64,000 nt of DNA, taken from Xanthostigma xanthostigma (Eukaryota; Arthropoda; Insecta; Raphidioptera; Raphidiidae). Both the position numbers and the translations under genes were made by a program. The notes beneath the pieces are model-generated. The model searched no databases and was not told where the DNA came from. It saw only the letters and a list, made by a program, of their open reading frames with translations. Of the stretch, positions 11,200-22,859 are shown one piece after another. The DNA lies in contig OY754469.1 of assembly GCA_963575645.1 (NCBI GenBank), positions 13,224,001 through 13,288,000 on the forward strand. The letters run 5' to 3'. The first letter of the stretch is position 1, and each line of letters opens with the position of its first letter.

Positions 11200-12385
11200 T
11201 CTCCTAACCTTGTTTTTGAGCTTAGAGGGTCTCAAATTAAAGATAAACGGTGCTTTTAGGTGCGCTTTTAGAAATTTTAGAATGTTTTCAGTGACGTCAG
11301 CGTAAAACTGTCTAATATTCAGAACAGAAGAGCGTTATGTGAAAAATACGATAGGAATACGATAGGCGGGAGGGAGAGGGCTAGACACCTCTTAACAAAC
11401 TGAAAATTATTATATCCATTTAGTGTTTGTATTAAATGAACAATGGAAACGGCAAGTGGTTTAATTAAAAAGAATTCACCCTTTAGAATTTGAATTAAAA
11501 CAGTCGGCGCAGTGCAACATTCATTTTGTTCCTTCTCTGAGAAACTTGCCTTTTATTTTTTTATTTAAAGTGAAGATGATTTGACCCTAAACATTTCCAA
11601 AAAAAGGTGCAAATTTGAGAGAACATTTATATAAGTATAATAGACAATATGTCAAAGTTGCACCTTCGTGCGATGACTGGAACTTGTTAAAAAACGTTAA
11701 AAAATAGTTAAAACACTGTGGTCATCAGTTTTTTGCTTGTATCTTCAGAACAATTAGAACTAGCGATATTTTTTATTGATAATATTGTAAACGAGATAAT
11801 GATTCACCAAAAAGTTCTCCATCTATTGTCAAAAATTAATAAAAAATTATTTAAGTACAGAAGTTGAAAATTTCCACGGTTAAGAAAATGTCTAAAAACA
11901 CCCAACATTTAAAAATACAAAAAATTATTAATTCTTCGATTTTTTCTATTTATTGATTTTCAAAAATCGGGCCAAAACTGTATCCCTATCCGTTCCAAGT
12001 TCTTCTAACTTCCAATTAGTGGAAACTGACTTCGTCATTTTACTGACCTACATAAGTTAAAAATGAACTAATAAAAAATTAAAGTAAAAATATTGGCAAA
12101 TTGCAATATAAATTTAATTTGACAAACGCTATTTTATATATCTTCCCTGCGAACTCAATGCAAACGGAAGAATATGATTAAAGTTTTATGGTATGTAGTT
12201 AAAATCCAATAAAACTAACAAAACTTGGATATGTAATTAAAAGGCCATAAACTATTTATCGAACAATTGAACTGCGAACTAATAAACTAAAATAATTCAG
12301 TGAAACTTTTGTAGGACAAGTTTGAAATTCTTGAATAATTTACAGCCGCAAGGTTCAATAAAATAAGAGTTGGAATTCGTCATTG
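11200..12385. other. AT-rich spacer
   Basis: Nothing recognised. A G-rich patch (GGCGGGAGGGAGAGGGC) lies at about 11364-11380. Confidence 0.4.
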
Positions 12386-12394
12386 CATTATATT

Positions 12395-12932
12395 TTTAAC
12401 CGACTTCAAAAAAGGAGGAGGTTCTATGTTCGACTGTATATTTTTTTTTGGTTTTTTTTATTAATGTTCACCGATTTCTCCGTCAATTATGGACCGATTT
12501 TCAACATTTTTTTTTATTCGAAAGAGTGCACTTCCGAGGTGGTACCATCGGAACCAAGTCAGGATCTGATGGTGGAATCCGGAGAAATCGAAGGAAACTC
12601 AAATTTCAAAGGCACGCATACTTGGCCTACCCATTGCAATACTTTATCTAACACTTAAAAGAGAAAAATAAAATATTTTTAACAAAAAAATTGAACCGAC
12701 TTCAAAATATGCACTAAAAAGTAAAAAATAATAATTATTAAGTTATTTTTGGAGTCGGTGTCAGCCAAAACGAAATCTATTCCGAGAACTAGAGACATGT
12801 AAGATTTAAATTGCTACTTTCGAATTCCGATATGACACCGACTCCAAAAATAACAATAATTATTATTTTTTACTTTTTAGTGCATATTTTGAAGTCGGTT
12901 CAATTTTTTTGTTAAAAATATTTTTTATTGTG
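12395..12932 (+). mobile_element. Family M copy 2 (AACCGACTTC hairpin repeat)
   Basis: Plus-strand copy. It starts TTTTTAACCGACTTCAAAAA and keeps the GAAAGAGTGCACTTCCGAGG and CCATCGGAACCAAGTCAGGA blocks. It ends in a long hairpin with arms at about 12671-12762 and 12834-12924. The middle of the stem differs from copies 1 and 3, but both arms carry the same new text (AATAATAATTATT) and differ from each other by only two bases. Two overlapping open frames have no support as protein. Confidence 0.8.
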
Positions 12933-13106
12933 TGTTTTAAATCGAATCTTAATTTTATAGCACCGGTATAAAACCAAGTCAGTACTTAGAAATCAAATAA
13001 TTACATAACGTTCTCGTCAATTCTTTTCATTTTTATTTTAATGTAACACGCTCAGCAGCTAAGAGTATTTGCGTGGAGATATTATTATCGGGTAAGTTTA
13101 CTAATT

Positions 13107-13450
13107 ATAGCGGTCAGGCCCGGTTTCACCCGGGTGCGATAGATATAATTCTGCAAAATGTATTTCGTTTGCGGTCCGACATCTGAACTAACGGCTTTGA
13201 GCAAATTCAACCAGATTTGCTTCTGAACTAAAAGTTTTGAGTAAATTCTATCAGATGTCGTTATAAGCTACTAAAACAGTTTTTTTTTTCACAAAACACC
13301 GTAATTTTGTACAAAAATATTTCATAAAAACTGTTTATAGCATGCGTAAGTTGCAGCTAGCAAGACACATTTACAAAATTGAAAACGGATCAGTGGTTTC
13401 GGGGATTAGCACGGCCAAAATTGTGACAAGACATTTTTATATATAATAAA
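13107..13450 (-). mobile_element. Helitron-like repeat, CCCGGGTGAAAC type
   Basis: Minus-strand end CACCCGGGTGAAACCGGGCC. The interior shares TTGCTTCTGAACTAAAAG and a CAAGACACATTTA...ATCAGTGGTTTC block with the 5.4 and 36.0 kb copies. The terminal tetranucleotide reads CTAT rather than CTAG here, so the end is degraded or shifted. Confidence 0.5.
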
Positions 13451-14095
13451 ATCGTAGATATATATCGAACAGAACAAAAAGTGTGGATGTTAAAAGAGGC
13501 AGTTCCCGCCATATTTCATGACCTTCCCAAATTTTTTAAACCAAAAATGGTATGCTGTTTCCTGGTGGAATTACAAATTTAGAACTGAATATTGAATTGT
13601 TATTCTGCTACTGTTTTGTTAATTTTACTTTAATATGTACATGTTAATTTTATGTAATCCACATGTAGGTATATATATATTTATTTATATTACTTTTGTA
13701 TATACACTTTATTATGTTATAACAGTTCCGATAACAGTAATAAAGCTATTCACTATTTTATTTATATAGTAAATAAAATATAAATTAATAAAACCATTGT
13801 ATTTTTTATTATTCCTATCCTGTACATAAATTTTAGAAAAAAACGGAATGTGTTGTTTTATAAATTTTGTACACACGGCTTTTCTTTAATCGCAATTTCA
13901 TGACTCATTAAGATTCGTGTTTCTCCTATTTTTAAATAATTTTGCAAAAATGAAGAGGATAGAGTATGGTAGAGACCACGTTCGCATGTGCCTAGCGTTC
14001 AATAGCTGTATTTATGCTAACCTCACTTTAGTACTTTTATTATTTTATTTCAAAAAAATTATTAGACGGTAGATTTTTTTTCACAACATCCTATA
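13451..14095. other. AT-rich spacer
   Basis: No gene or known repeat was recognised. Confidence 0.4.
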
Positions 14096-14099
14096 AAAA

Positions 14100-14665
14100 A
14101 TCTACTTTTCACGCCTGTACAGCGATAGTGAAATGATCGTTTTAAAACTTGTGCTGTAAAGTAAAAAAAATGTTCACTGTCCCCGTGAACAAAATTCAGC
14201 GTACGCTTTTGCATCTATTGGAATATCGAAATTGACACGTGTGAAGTGACCCCACGTTGAAGTGATAATTAATTCAGTCATGAGTATTTGAACGTTTTAG
14301 CAGCGCCAAACGGACAAATACTATATGAATGCAGGATCGTTCCGCGTTCGACACGCTCATTCGCGACAACAAATATTCAATGTTTAATGCGGTGCACGCA
14401 ATAAATCTCTCTAGCACTGTAATAAACTGTTCAGGCCGAAACATGCAAGTACTAATACTGTACAAGGGTCGCGGGTGGGTCGTACGTACTAAAATGAATG
14501 TACGCATATCGCCTATACTACGATTCATAAATAGTAGAGAGTGAATCATCAAAGTTCGCTTAGTGGAGCGGCGAAGCAATGAAACAATGTAACGCATACT
14601 CTTCTCTGTACCGGTGATTCGGTCCAGCTTCGCGTGGATTTGCAGATTACCTATAAAAGATAGAT
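14100..14665. other. Unique, less AT-rich island; function unknown
   Basis: This stretch has higher G+C and more CpG than its surroundings and no match elsewhere in the window. A 107-codon frame (minus) and a 71-codon frame (plus) overlap at 14274-14597 without recognisable motifs. It may be host single-copy DNA or an old unshared repeat. Confidence 0.35.
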
Positions 14666-14677
14666 TATTATAGAATA

Positions 14678-15267
14678 CTAGCGGTCCCGTCCGGTTTCAC
14701 CCGGGTGTAAAAGAACGAATGGGGAAGCAAGGAACATGAGTACACACATTCATCTTAGTTTACCGAGATGAATGTTGTGTCCAAATTTCATGATGATCGG
14801 AGTTACCGTTCAAAAGTTTTTGTCGATAAAAAGCAGTATTTAGGTATACTTTTTTTTAACTAATAATTTTTTTTTAATTAATTAAATAAAATTAATTTAA
14901 ATGTAAGCCTTAGAAGAAAGCAATGTAGAAAATAAAAATATATTCACCCAACGTGGGGCTCGAACCCACGATCCTGATATTGACAATCGCATGCTCCACC
15001 GATTGAGCCACCTGGGGTTGTGTACTCAGAACGCTAATATGAGTATATCTAGTTAGTGCATTTCACATGAAGAGAACCTTATTTTTCAGATCATTTTGCA
15101 ACATTTTTCAATAATTCTCCGCTCCTAATGGTTGTAGCGTAATATTATATAGCCTATAGCCTTCCACGATAAATGGGCTATCCAACAAAAAAAAATTCTT
15201 TCACAGTAGTTCCTGAGATTAGCACGTTCAAACAAACAAACTTTGCAGCTTTATATATTAGTATAGA
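14678..15267 (-). mobile_element. Complete Helitron-like element with embedded tRNA-like sequence
   Basis: On the minus strand it begins TCTATACTAATATATAAAGC after an A and ends GGACGGGACCGCTAG before a T. That is the A|TC...CTAG|T pattern of Helitron insertions, with a CCCGG-type hairpin just before the end. It contains GGAACTACTG, GATAGCCCATTTATCG and CATGATGATCGGAGTTACCG blocks shared with 9.64, 40.28 and 61.93 kb. About 590 bp, no helicase, so nonautonomous. It carries a tRNA-Lys-like sequence on the same strand. Confidence 0.65.
14946..15018 (-). tRNA. tRNA-Lys-like sequence (probable pseudogene) inside a Helitron-like repeat
   Basis: Minus strand: box A-like TGGCTCAATCGG, GGAGCATG, and a B box/T arm CGTGGGTTCGAGCCCCACG that is a perfect 5-bp stem with a 7-base loop. 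The 3' half matches the usual animal tRNA-Lys T arm and acceptor (CCACGTTGGG). The anticodon stem contains mismatches and the loop reads GTC at the anticodon position, unlike tRNA-Lys. It lies in a transposon, so it is most likely a captured, non-functional tRNA. Confidence 0.6.
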
Positions 15268-15660
15268 TAATAGCCGTATTTGTAGAGCGTTGCCATGTCT
15301 TTCTCACGCGATTAAAACGAAACACGGCAGTGACAATAGCAGTGTGGAGCCTTCGGCTCCACCATATTACAATCTTGTCTAACGAGGCTGCACACCACTC
15401 GGCAGCGGCAACAGTAGTGAGTCTTTCGGTTTCAACATATTCTTTTCCAGTTTTTCTTTCCCCAAAAATCTTATTTGGACTATCATGACAATATACAAAA
15501 AATTTAGATTTCTTTGATTGTTTGGCTGTTCCTTTGGATTTTTACAATTTTTTTTTACCAAACCAGCCTTGGATTGAGGCGACCAAAAAACTCAAATCGG
15601 TTGAGCCATTTTCGAGTTTTTGCGGGTCTAACACACGGCAATTGATTTTTATATTATATA
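15268..15660. other. Spacer, possibly degraded Helitron-like sequence
   Basis: Contains GAGCCTTCGGCTCCAC, a small perfect hairpin near 15347-15362, and CAAATCGGTTGAGCCATTTT wording typical of insect repeat bodies. No ends could be defined. Confidence 0.3.
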
Positions 15661-15664
15661 TACC

Positions 15665-16045
15665 TAGATGTAGTGATAGTGATTTTTGACAAAACACCGC
15701 CATGTTTCAGCCATATTTAGTACAAAATATTTACAAATTATATATATAACCTTTCCTCGTTTATCGCTCTTTCTATTAGTGAAAATTGCATCAAAATACG
15801 TTGCGTGGTTTAGAAGAAGTAAGCAGGGGAACAAACAGAGATAGACAGCGACTTGGTTTTAATACCATGTAGTGATGACAAAACAACGTCATAGTTAAGC
15901 CATATTTTGTACAAAATATTTACAAAACTTTCTCGTTTATCGCTCTTTCTTTTAGTGAAAACCGCTTCAAAATCCGTTGCGTGGTTTAGAAGAAGTGAAC
16001 GGAGGAACAGACAGAGCAAATCAGCTACTTTATTTTATACTATGT
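15665..16045 (-). repeat. Duplicated Helitron-like 5' segments
   Basis: Two head-to-tail segments (about 15665-15865 and 15866-16045) share TTGACAAAACACCGCCATG / TGACAAAACAACGTCAT, TAGTACAAAATATTTACAAA and TCGTTTATCGCTCTTTCT. They are minus-strand relatives of the plus-strand copies at 16.44, 24.71 and 58.85 kb. The period is about 200 bp. Confidence 0.6.
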
Positions 16046-16435
16046 AATGATTGTGAAGTATATTGATAAATTGTTTTTCGACCAGGATCGATTTGAAATT
16101 GTACAATAATTATGGAGAAATATGTGTGGTCCACAATCTAATTTCGTTGTAAGGTTTTTGTCAACACTCTCTGCAACCGAGCGTAAGTGTGTTAGTTACT
16201 ATCTAGAATAAGCGAACCGTACTACAAATATATGAGTCATCGCTCTCTAGAATTTGCATTCAACTGTTACTAAGACACCGGATATTGCGCAATGTATTGA
16301 CATGGTCCACTGTGACACGTTCACTACAGAATTTTTGTTTGACAGTGCAAGCAAACTTGAGTTCATATATGGTCGAAATTCACATGACAAGAGTGGCGTT
16401 TACTTTTTTTCTCGAATTTATTCATCTATATATTT
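16046..16435. other. Spacer, no feature recognised
   Basis: No coding potential or repeat match was seen. Confidence 0.4.
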
Positions 16436-16695
16436 ATAAAACAAAGTCCCTCCGCCACGTCTGTCTATCTGTATGAGCGTGATAAACTCAAAAACTACCG
16501 AAGGGATTTCCATGCGGTGTTCACTAATAGAAAGAGCGATAAACGAGGAAGGTTTCTGTATATATTTTGTAAATGTTTTGTACAAAATGGGTAGAGATAC
16601 ATCAAAACAATGTACTTTGATAATGTTGCGGTGTAGATGAGAAGGTCAATATAATATTTGAAGAACATCCGGGAGAAACCATGCCGGGTCGCTAG
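16436..16695 (+). mobile_element. Helitron-like repeat
   Basis: Begins ATAAAACAAAGTCCCTCCGC, contains AACTCAAAAACTACCGAA and AAGAGCGATAAACGAGGAAG, and ends CCATGCCGGGTCGCTAG. The CTAG end and body match the copies at 24.71 and 58.85 kb. The terminal hairpin is weaker here. Confidence 0.55.
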
Positions 16696-16736
16696 CATTA
16701 TATTATAAATATATAACAAAACCAAACGAGTAATTA

Positions 16737-16900
16737 GTGTAATGGTGAGAGCAGATGTGGTTAAAACTTTTTTTCAACTGCCTTTCTTAGGGAAACGGCA
16801 TTTTCTGTCCCTCAATAATTCCACATAAATATCGAGATTGTTCTTTAATCAAGGTCAAGGCCGATCATCTGTCCAATTTTTAAGTTCACCAGTGTAAGTA
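16737..16900 (+). mobile_element. tRNA-derived SINE fragment
   Basis: A diverged part of the SINE seen intact at 53.88 kb: TAATGGTGAGAGC, AGATGTGG, AACTGCC.TTC, AAATATCGAGATTGTTC and AAGGCCGATCATCT in the same order. Most of the tRNA-like head, including the B box, is missing between GAGAGC and AGATGTGG. Confidence 0.6.
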
Positions 16901-17559
16901 GATATACCAGTTAGTAAAATTTTATTTATTTATTAAACGTATTTATCCTTGGTAGATTAGTACTTTTTGCTTTTACGAAACCGTCTTCCATGATGCGAAA
17001 TCAATAAAATACGGAATAGAAGTCTGTAAGTGTGATAATAACTTAAAAGAACTTCAAACTGACACACAGCACAACATAAACGTACATAGCTAGTTTACAG
17101 ACGAAGTGACGTCACGCCGGAATCCAACATGGCGAACAGGGTTTTAGACTTTTGAAGAACATATTAAAAAATACAATTCTTAAAATTGAATTATATACTT
17201 TATGTTGCATTATTATAAATAGAAATCAAAATTTCTTGTTTGTTTTTTTACAAAAACTCTCAAGAATTTTTTTCTTACATGGTGCAAAATATTCTGTCAT
17301 GGTGGAAGTAAAGAAAATATGGTGGAAGAAAAGTGTCGAGCAAAACTCATTACAATTACATAATCATTTCGTTTCAATGTTCATTTAAATTCAGATTGAA
17401 GTACAGTATAAAAGCTGAAGTTATAGGTAGTGATTTAAAGACTTAAAATAAAATCCATTAAGAAAATCATACATAAAGTGCACTATGTTTACAGCTCCCA
17501 TAAAACTAAAATAAAAATGAAAAGGGTGTATTTCAAGGCAATGAAACATGCAGGAATAA
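16901..17559. other. AT-rich spacer
   Basis: A 78-codon open frame at 17152-17388 has no recognisable motif. No repeat match was seen. Confidence 0.35.
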
Positions 17560-18207
17560 AATGTACTATAATCTAGGGATGTGACATTGAATTAAAAAAA
17601 TCGATTACTTAATAATCGATTTTTTTACTTTGAATATAAATCGATTTTTAAAAATCGGTTTTTAAAGAAATAATCGATGTTTGTGGAAACATCGATTTTT
17701 TCTATATTATAATAACAAAACTAAGAGAATATTATTAATGATTTATTAGAATGAAAATCATTTAAAATGATAAGTAATGTACTATAATCTAGGGATGTGA
17801 CATTGAATGAAAAAAATCGATTACTTAATAATCGATTTTTTTAGTTTGAATATAAATCGGTTTTTAGAAAATCGATTTTAAAATAATCGATTTTTGTAGA
17901 AAAATCGATTTTTTCTATATAATAACAAAACTAAGAAAATAATATTAACAATTTATTAGAATGAAAATCATTTAAAATGATAAGTAATGTACTACGAGTA
18001 TATTCTAGGAATGTGACATTAAATGAAAAAAATCGATTACTAAATAATCGATTTTTTAGTTTGAATATAAATCGATTTTAAAAAAATCGATATTAAAATA
18101 AATAATCGATTTTTGAGAAAAAATTGATTTTTTCTATATAATAACAAAACTAAGAGAATAATATTAACGATTTATTAGAATGAAAATCATTTAAAATGAT
18201 AAGTATA
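17560..18207 (+). repeat. Three tandem 216-bp copies of a hAT left end
   Basis: CTAGGGATGTGACATTGAAT recurs, with changes in the third unit, at 17573, 17789 and 18005, an exact 216-bp step. Each unit carries many ATCGATT palindromes and ends in ATCATTTAAAATGATAAGTA. Units 1 and 2 are also preceded by the same 13 flanking bases (ATGTACTATAATC), so the duplicated block includes target DNA. Confidence 0.9.
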
Positions 18208-19220
18208 ATAATAATAACCAAAATAACAACCTTATGGTTATTGATACAGATCAATTTCTAGTACAATTTGACATTTTATTACAAATTGTAATTTACAATA
18301 AAAATAAAACCAAACGATAAGAATCAAAAGTAAGACGACAAGTTTTTGGTATGAAAACTAAAATACAAAACAAGTCATGCTTTAAACTTTGAGTTTAAAG
18401 AATCAAAAAACTAAAAAGAAAGGTCTGTCGCATAGATGGCTCTATTTACAAGAAATCGATTAAAATGTGTAATAATCGATTCATTAAAAAACGATTATTG
18501 TCACAAATAAAATCGATTACAAGAAATCGATTATACGGAAAAATTTCCAGCCAATTGGCCGACGGGACCATTCCAACTTTAAAAATGTTGACATTTGATT
18601 ATAATAAAGAAAATAAAATTTCTGATATCGCGTGAGGTGACGCGGGTAATGGCTAGTATTCAATATATTAACTATTCGTTGCCATGGTTACCTACATAGT
18701 ATGTTCCACGTCATGTAAAAATTAATCAAAGCATGTCTAACTAGTTTATTTCTGACAGATCCATAAAACAAAAGAGCGGCTGATTTTTTTATTTTCAAAA
18801 TACTTCCGAAACTATAAAGTTTAGAAAAGTTTTTTTTAACAAAAATTTCTTGAAAAAATAAATAGAATAATAAGCCGTTATGAAAAGTATACCATTATTA
18901 TATAAAAAATACCGTTTTAGCATATATCTCTTCTGTGCTTGCGCCGATTTTCCCCAAAAACAATAGGGCTCTACATATTTGCATACCAAACATCCTTCCA
19001 AAATTTGGTTTCAATCCGCTCATCCGTTTGACCTGTATCGTGTTCACAGACAAACAGACTAACAGACGCAGAGTTTTTCCAAAAATATGTTTTTTGGATT
19101 CGGAGGACCTCAAAACGGAAAGATATTGTAAAATTTTTGAAAAGTGATTTTCGACCTAAACTAGTACCTACCTACCATTCCCCACTTAAAATAAAAATCG
19201 GTTATTTTTTCACATCCCTA
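17574..19220. mobile_element. hAT-superfamily nonautonomous element
   Basis: The terminal repeats TAGGGATGTGA and TCACATCCCTA are flanked by CTATAATC at 17566-17573 and again at 19221-19228, a perfect 8-bp target duplication that is diagnostic of hAT elements. Clustered AATCGATT palindromes near the left end look like subterminal binding repeats. The left end is triplicated in tandem, and the right part is occupied by a copy of family B. No transposase is encoded. Confidence 0.85.
18533..19185 (+). mobile_element. Family B copy 1, inside the hAT element
   Basis: Begins TTCCAGCCAATTGGCCGACG and contains the CTATTCGTTGCCATGGTTAC, TTTCTGACAGATCCATAAAA, GCCGTTATGAAAAGTATACC and TTCGGAGGACCTCAAAACGG blocks. 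It reaches ACCATTCCCCACTT, where the hAT right end takes over. Includes the ~30-bp hairpin-CTAG segment (CGCGTGAGGTGACGCGGGT then AATGGCTAGT). Noncoding; superfamily unassigned. Confidence 0.75.
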
Positions 19221-19424
19221 CTATAATCTATCGCCACCGTTTAAAACAAGCGACAGCACAGAGATGCACAAAATTAAGTGAGTTGTTCACGATTAGATTC
19301 TTGTCTTCCATTAAGAGAATATAATATAATCAAAGTATAAATTTCAATCAAACTCAGAGTATATTTTTGTATAAATTAGGGCGTTTTTTCGGTTCCATAA
19401 TGGCGTAGCATTAAACTTAAAAAA

Positions 19425-19742
19425 AATCTCACACTAAAAGCATTTCTTTTGTGCTTAGTTATTTTTTGTAACATAAAGTTAATATTATTTTGTTTCGTTT
19501 AAATTTGAATTTAATTAATTAATGTATAAAACTTAATTTATGTTTATTTAAGTATTTCACGCTATACTTCACTATCATTATAAATTTAAATCTTTCAAAG
19601 TGAGCAGCACTATACCAGCTGTCAAAAATATATTTGAAGTTAATGAATTTGCAAAAAATCAATATCAGGTAATCAGGGGGTCTACCCAAAACCGAAAAAC
19701 ATGGCAAGTGGTCTACGAGACAAAAAAGTATAGGGACTTCTG
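19425..19742 (+). mobile_element. hAT MITE fragment (right part)
   Basis: Matches the right three fifths of the complete element at 42.08-42.61 kb, from CACACTAAAAGCAT through AGCACTATACCAGCTGTCAA to CATGGCAAGTGGTCTACGAG and the end GGGACTTCTG. The left end is missing. The short frames here follow shared repeat sequence. Confidence 0.7.
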
Positions 19743-21460
19743 CTTTAAACATTCTTATAAAAATCAGATTTCATTTCAATAATTTGAAAATAATGAAATC
19801 GCGGATTTGGTACAAGACCTTTTTTGTGGGAAATTTAATTCTCTACAAAATGCTGCTATAAAAAATTTAAAAAAAAATGTTTCTACCAGCTATCCACGTT
19901 TGAGTTAAATCGTCGTGTTTCCCATGTTATTAATTATTCACTAATTAATATCGGTTTATTTACCTCAGAACAAAACATGTCAAATTAGACAAGCCTTTTC
20001 TAAATGAATAGTGTTCTGTCCAGTCATAAATATTGCAGAACATAAATTAATTATAACTTTAAAACAACAATTGTTGAAATATCCCTTGTTACACGTAAGA
20101 CTTCAATCATTACAGTATAGCATTAGCATTTGTGACATTACCTGTTCAACAAAAGTGTCATTCCAATTCAAAAATATTACTCAATGACACCTGATAATAC
20201 AATTCTATATTTCGATACTAACTGGGTACAGTGATGTGAAACAATATGCATGCAATGCGTTTTATTTCGACCAACACACTGACCTTACATGTTTAATTTC
20301 TCAGCTTGATTTACATTGAATTCAAGTTATAATAAATAGCAGATCAACTCTTATCCACATTTGACTTACGTTGAATTCAAAATAACCTCTTCGGTCCTGG
20401 CGGTCATTTCAATAGATATACTATTCTAACGCGAGTTACATACGTACTATTTGCTGACAAGACAACTGATAAACACCTACACATCATCACTATCTCATTT
20501 GGCGACTTGAATGCATCAAAGAAGACAACACTAACATTTATTACATTCATTATATTTTTAACGACCAATGCATATGGTTGGTTCACTTATAATCATTACA
20601 ATATTTAATTAATTCATTTAGGTGTATTGAATTAACTTCATTTTTCGTTACAATAAATCCTATTGCAAACTTTCCTAAATAAATAATTGTTTTTTTGTAA
20701 ACATTTTATCTGGTATCAAAACCATAATTCGCGTGTAATTTAAGTCAGCGTAATTAAATATCAAATATAAACATTTAATTGTGCTTGTGGCTTATCTGAG
20801 ATGTATAGGCATGCCAAACAAAACAAAGAAATGCTCCCAGATAGACAAGTATGAGACTCATGGGTATGATGAAAATGAATTATCCAAATTTTACAGAATA
20901 TTGAACGTATTTTATTTGACGAAATTAGTATATGAGAGATTTAGATAAAATTGACATCATCAGAAAAGTGTAATGTAAGCACCGAAAATGTAGAAAAGTA
21001 GGTATTGAATGAATAGTGTATCAACAATGTGACAATTTTTTGGGTCATTTAATTGAGACAACATTCATAATTGAATTTGAAACATTTATGATACATCTGA
21101 TGATGGAAAAATGCAGCTAATTGTGAATGCATTAGATGCATAGTTTTTGTAAACATAATGTAACATTCGCATGAAATAAGTTGATTAGATCAACATTGTT
21201 GGTTTTGATTGCAGCAACTTTGATACATCTCATGTCGACAATATGTAACTAATATTAGATACATAAAATATATTATATTTTGCATCCAATGTGTAACATT
21301 CCGTGTATTCATTTAATGTAAACAATGATGTCGACTCCATTCATGATTATAAATTCAATACAAAAATATACCACTACTATTATTTGGGTAGGCAGAAATA
21401 TTGAGTCAAGTGTTGACCGCAGTCATGGATTCACGCAAAGCTGGTAAAAGTGCACATTCT
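19743..21460. other. Longest stretch in the left half without recognised repeats
   Basis: AT-rich, with no open frame above about 60 codons and no match to other parts of the window. It may be host intergenic or intronic DNA. Confidence 0.4.
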
Positions 21461-21461
21461 G

Positions 21462-21676
21462 TTCATTTGCGTGCGCAAACTTTATTTGTCACACTGAAAT
21501 TATTGTTTGCCGCACGCAAATTCAGAGTTACCATAGTTACCAATACTGAATGTGACAGCAAAAAATGTGTATTTTAAAATTGAACATTTGTTCTGGGAAT
21601 TTTAATTTATTCGTAATAAAAAAATAGTATGTGCAACTCGTGCGGCATTGTCGCACTAGTTGCACAATATACTATT
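21462..21676 (+). repeat. Family D copy 1
   Basis: Runs from TTCATTTGCGTGCGCAAACT through GCCGCACGCAAATTCAGAG and GAACATTTGTTCTGGGAATT to a terminal hairpin GTGCAACTCGTGCGGC / GTCGCACTAGTTGCAC and ACTATT. All three copies stop at the same ACTATT, which marks a real end. Truncated on the left relative to copies 2 and 3. Confidence 0.7.
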
Positions 21677-22069
21677 AGTTTCATGATGTTAACTTTACTA
21701 ATTATACTTCAAAAGTAGGGAATTAAACATCCTATGCTAGTGATTACCGTAAAAAAATAATTTTTTTTTGACTACACTCTAAATAAGCCCAAAACCCTAA
21801 AAAATATTTTGTGTTTCAAAAATATAACATTCAGGTCCGAAAGGGTTAAAGAAAATTGTAGGTTAACGCTGAAATCTACCCAAAAGCGTGGTAGCAATAA
21901 AATTAATAAACCTTTTTCATAATTGAAAATTCTTTGTGTGCATGCCTCAACTTACGCCATATTTTTCGGGCACTGTTCATTTTGACAGGTGAAAAGTGAT
22001 TGATTTAGAAAAAATTAAACAGTAATTAAATATGAAATATTGAAGTCTCAGCTTTCAATTCGGTCACTT
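21677..22069. other. Segment between inverted family D copies
   Basis: AT-rich and not matched elsewhere. Lies between two inverted family D copies and may be the core of a larger foldback element whose arms they are. Confidence 0.35.
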
Positions 22070-22400
22070 AATAGTATATTGTGCAACTATAGTGCGACAA
22101 TGCCGCACGAGTTGCACATACTATTTTTTATTACGAATTAAATTAAATTATCATTAAAATTTTATTACAAATTAAAAAAAGAAATTAGAAGTAATAAAAA
22201 TTAAAATGAAATCATTAAAAAGTTGACAATTCAGTTAAAATTGTTATTGCATTGGTAATTATGGTAACTCTGAATTTGCGTGCGGCAAACAATAATTTCA
22301 ATGCGACAAATAAAGTTTCCGCACGCAAATGAAAATAGCTAGTTTTCAACCGTAACAGCGTGCGTAAACATACCACTTTTCTCGCATGAGTAATAAAAAA
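22070..22400 (-). repeat. Family D copy 2, inverted
   Basis: Minus-strand copy with the same hairpin terminus (AATAGTATATTGTGCAACTA at its left edge) and the longer outer part TTTTTATTACTCATGCGAGA...GTTTACGCACGCTGTTACGG. The middle is replaced by extra AT-rich sequence (about 22140-22235). A 110-codon minus frame follows the repeat and has no recognisable protein features. Confidence 0.65.
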
Positions 22401-22859
22401 TTCAATTATGATTTTTTTGTCTCGAAGATACGGCGATTTGTATAAAAAAATAAAAATATATAATATATATAGGTATATATGTACAAAAAAGTTTGTCTTG
22501 TGAATACAGAACTTACGTCGCGAAGTAATAGAAATTAAAAAAAGCATTTTTCACGCTATTGTACTTGCAAATGATGTTCATATGATAGGTATATGTATGG
22601 ACATATTAGATACAAATGGGGGAAACGCCTATTATATTGGAGCTGTTGTATGAATATTTAAACACATAGGTGCACTTAAAAAAGGGGGGGGGTACATTCA
22701 AAGAGAATCGAATCATAAAGCACTGAATATTATATTCAGTTTCATTAGCTAGTCTATTTATTCAATAATCATTTTATAGTTCGACTAATTTGCATAGGTT
22801 GGTAATATACAGTAATTTAGACGACCAATGAATAACTACTACTATATATAGGTATACAT

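Noticed and set aside
10584-11207. Open frames through the 170-bp array as a repeat protein
   Set aside because: The frame stops after about two higher-order units and restarts in another register; the period is not a multiple of three.
14274-14597. 107-codon minus-strand frame as a host gene
   Set aside because: No motif, an overlapping frame on the other strand and no splice-like neighbours.
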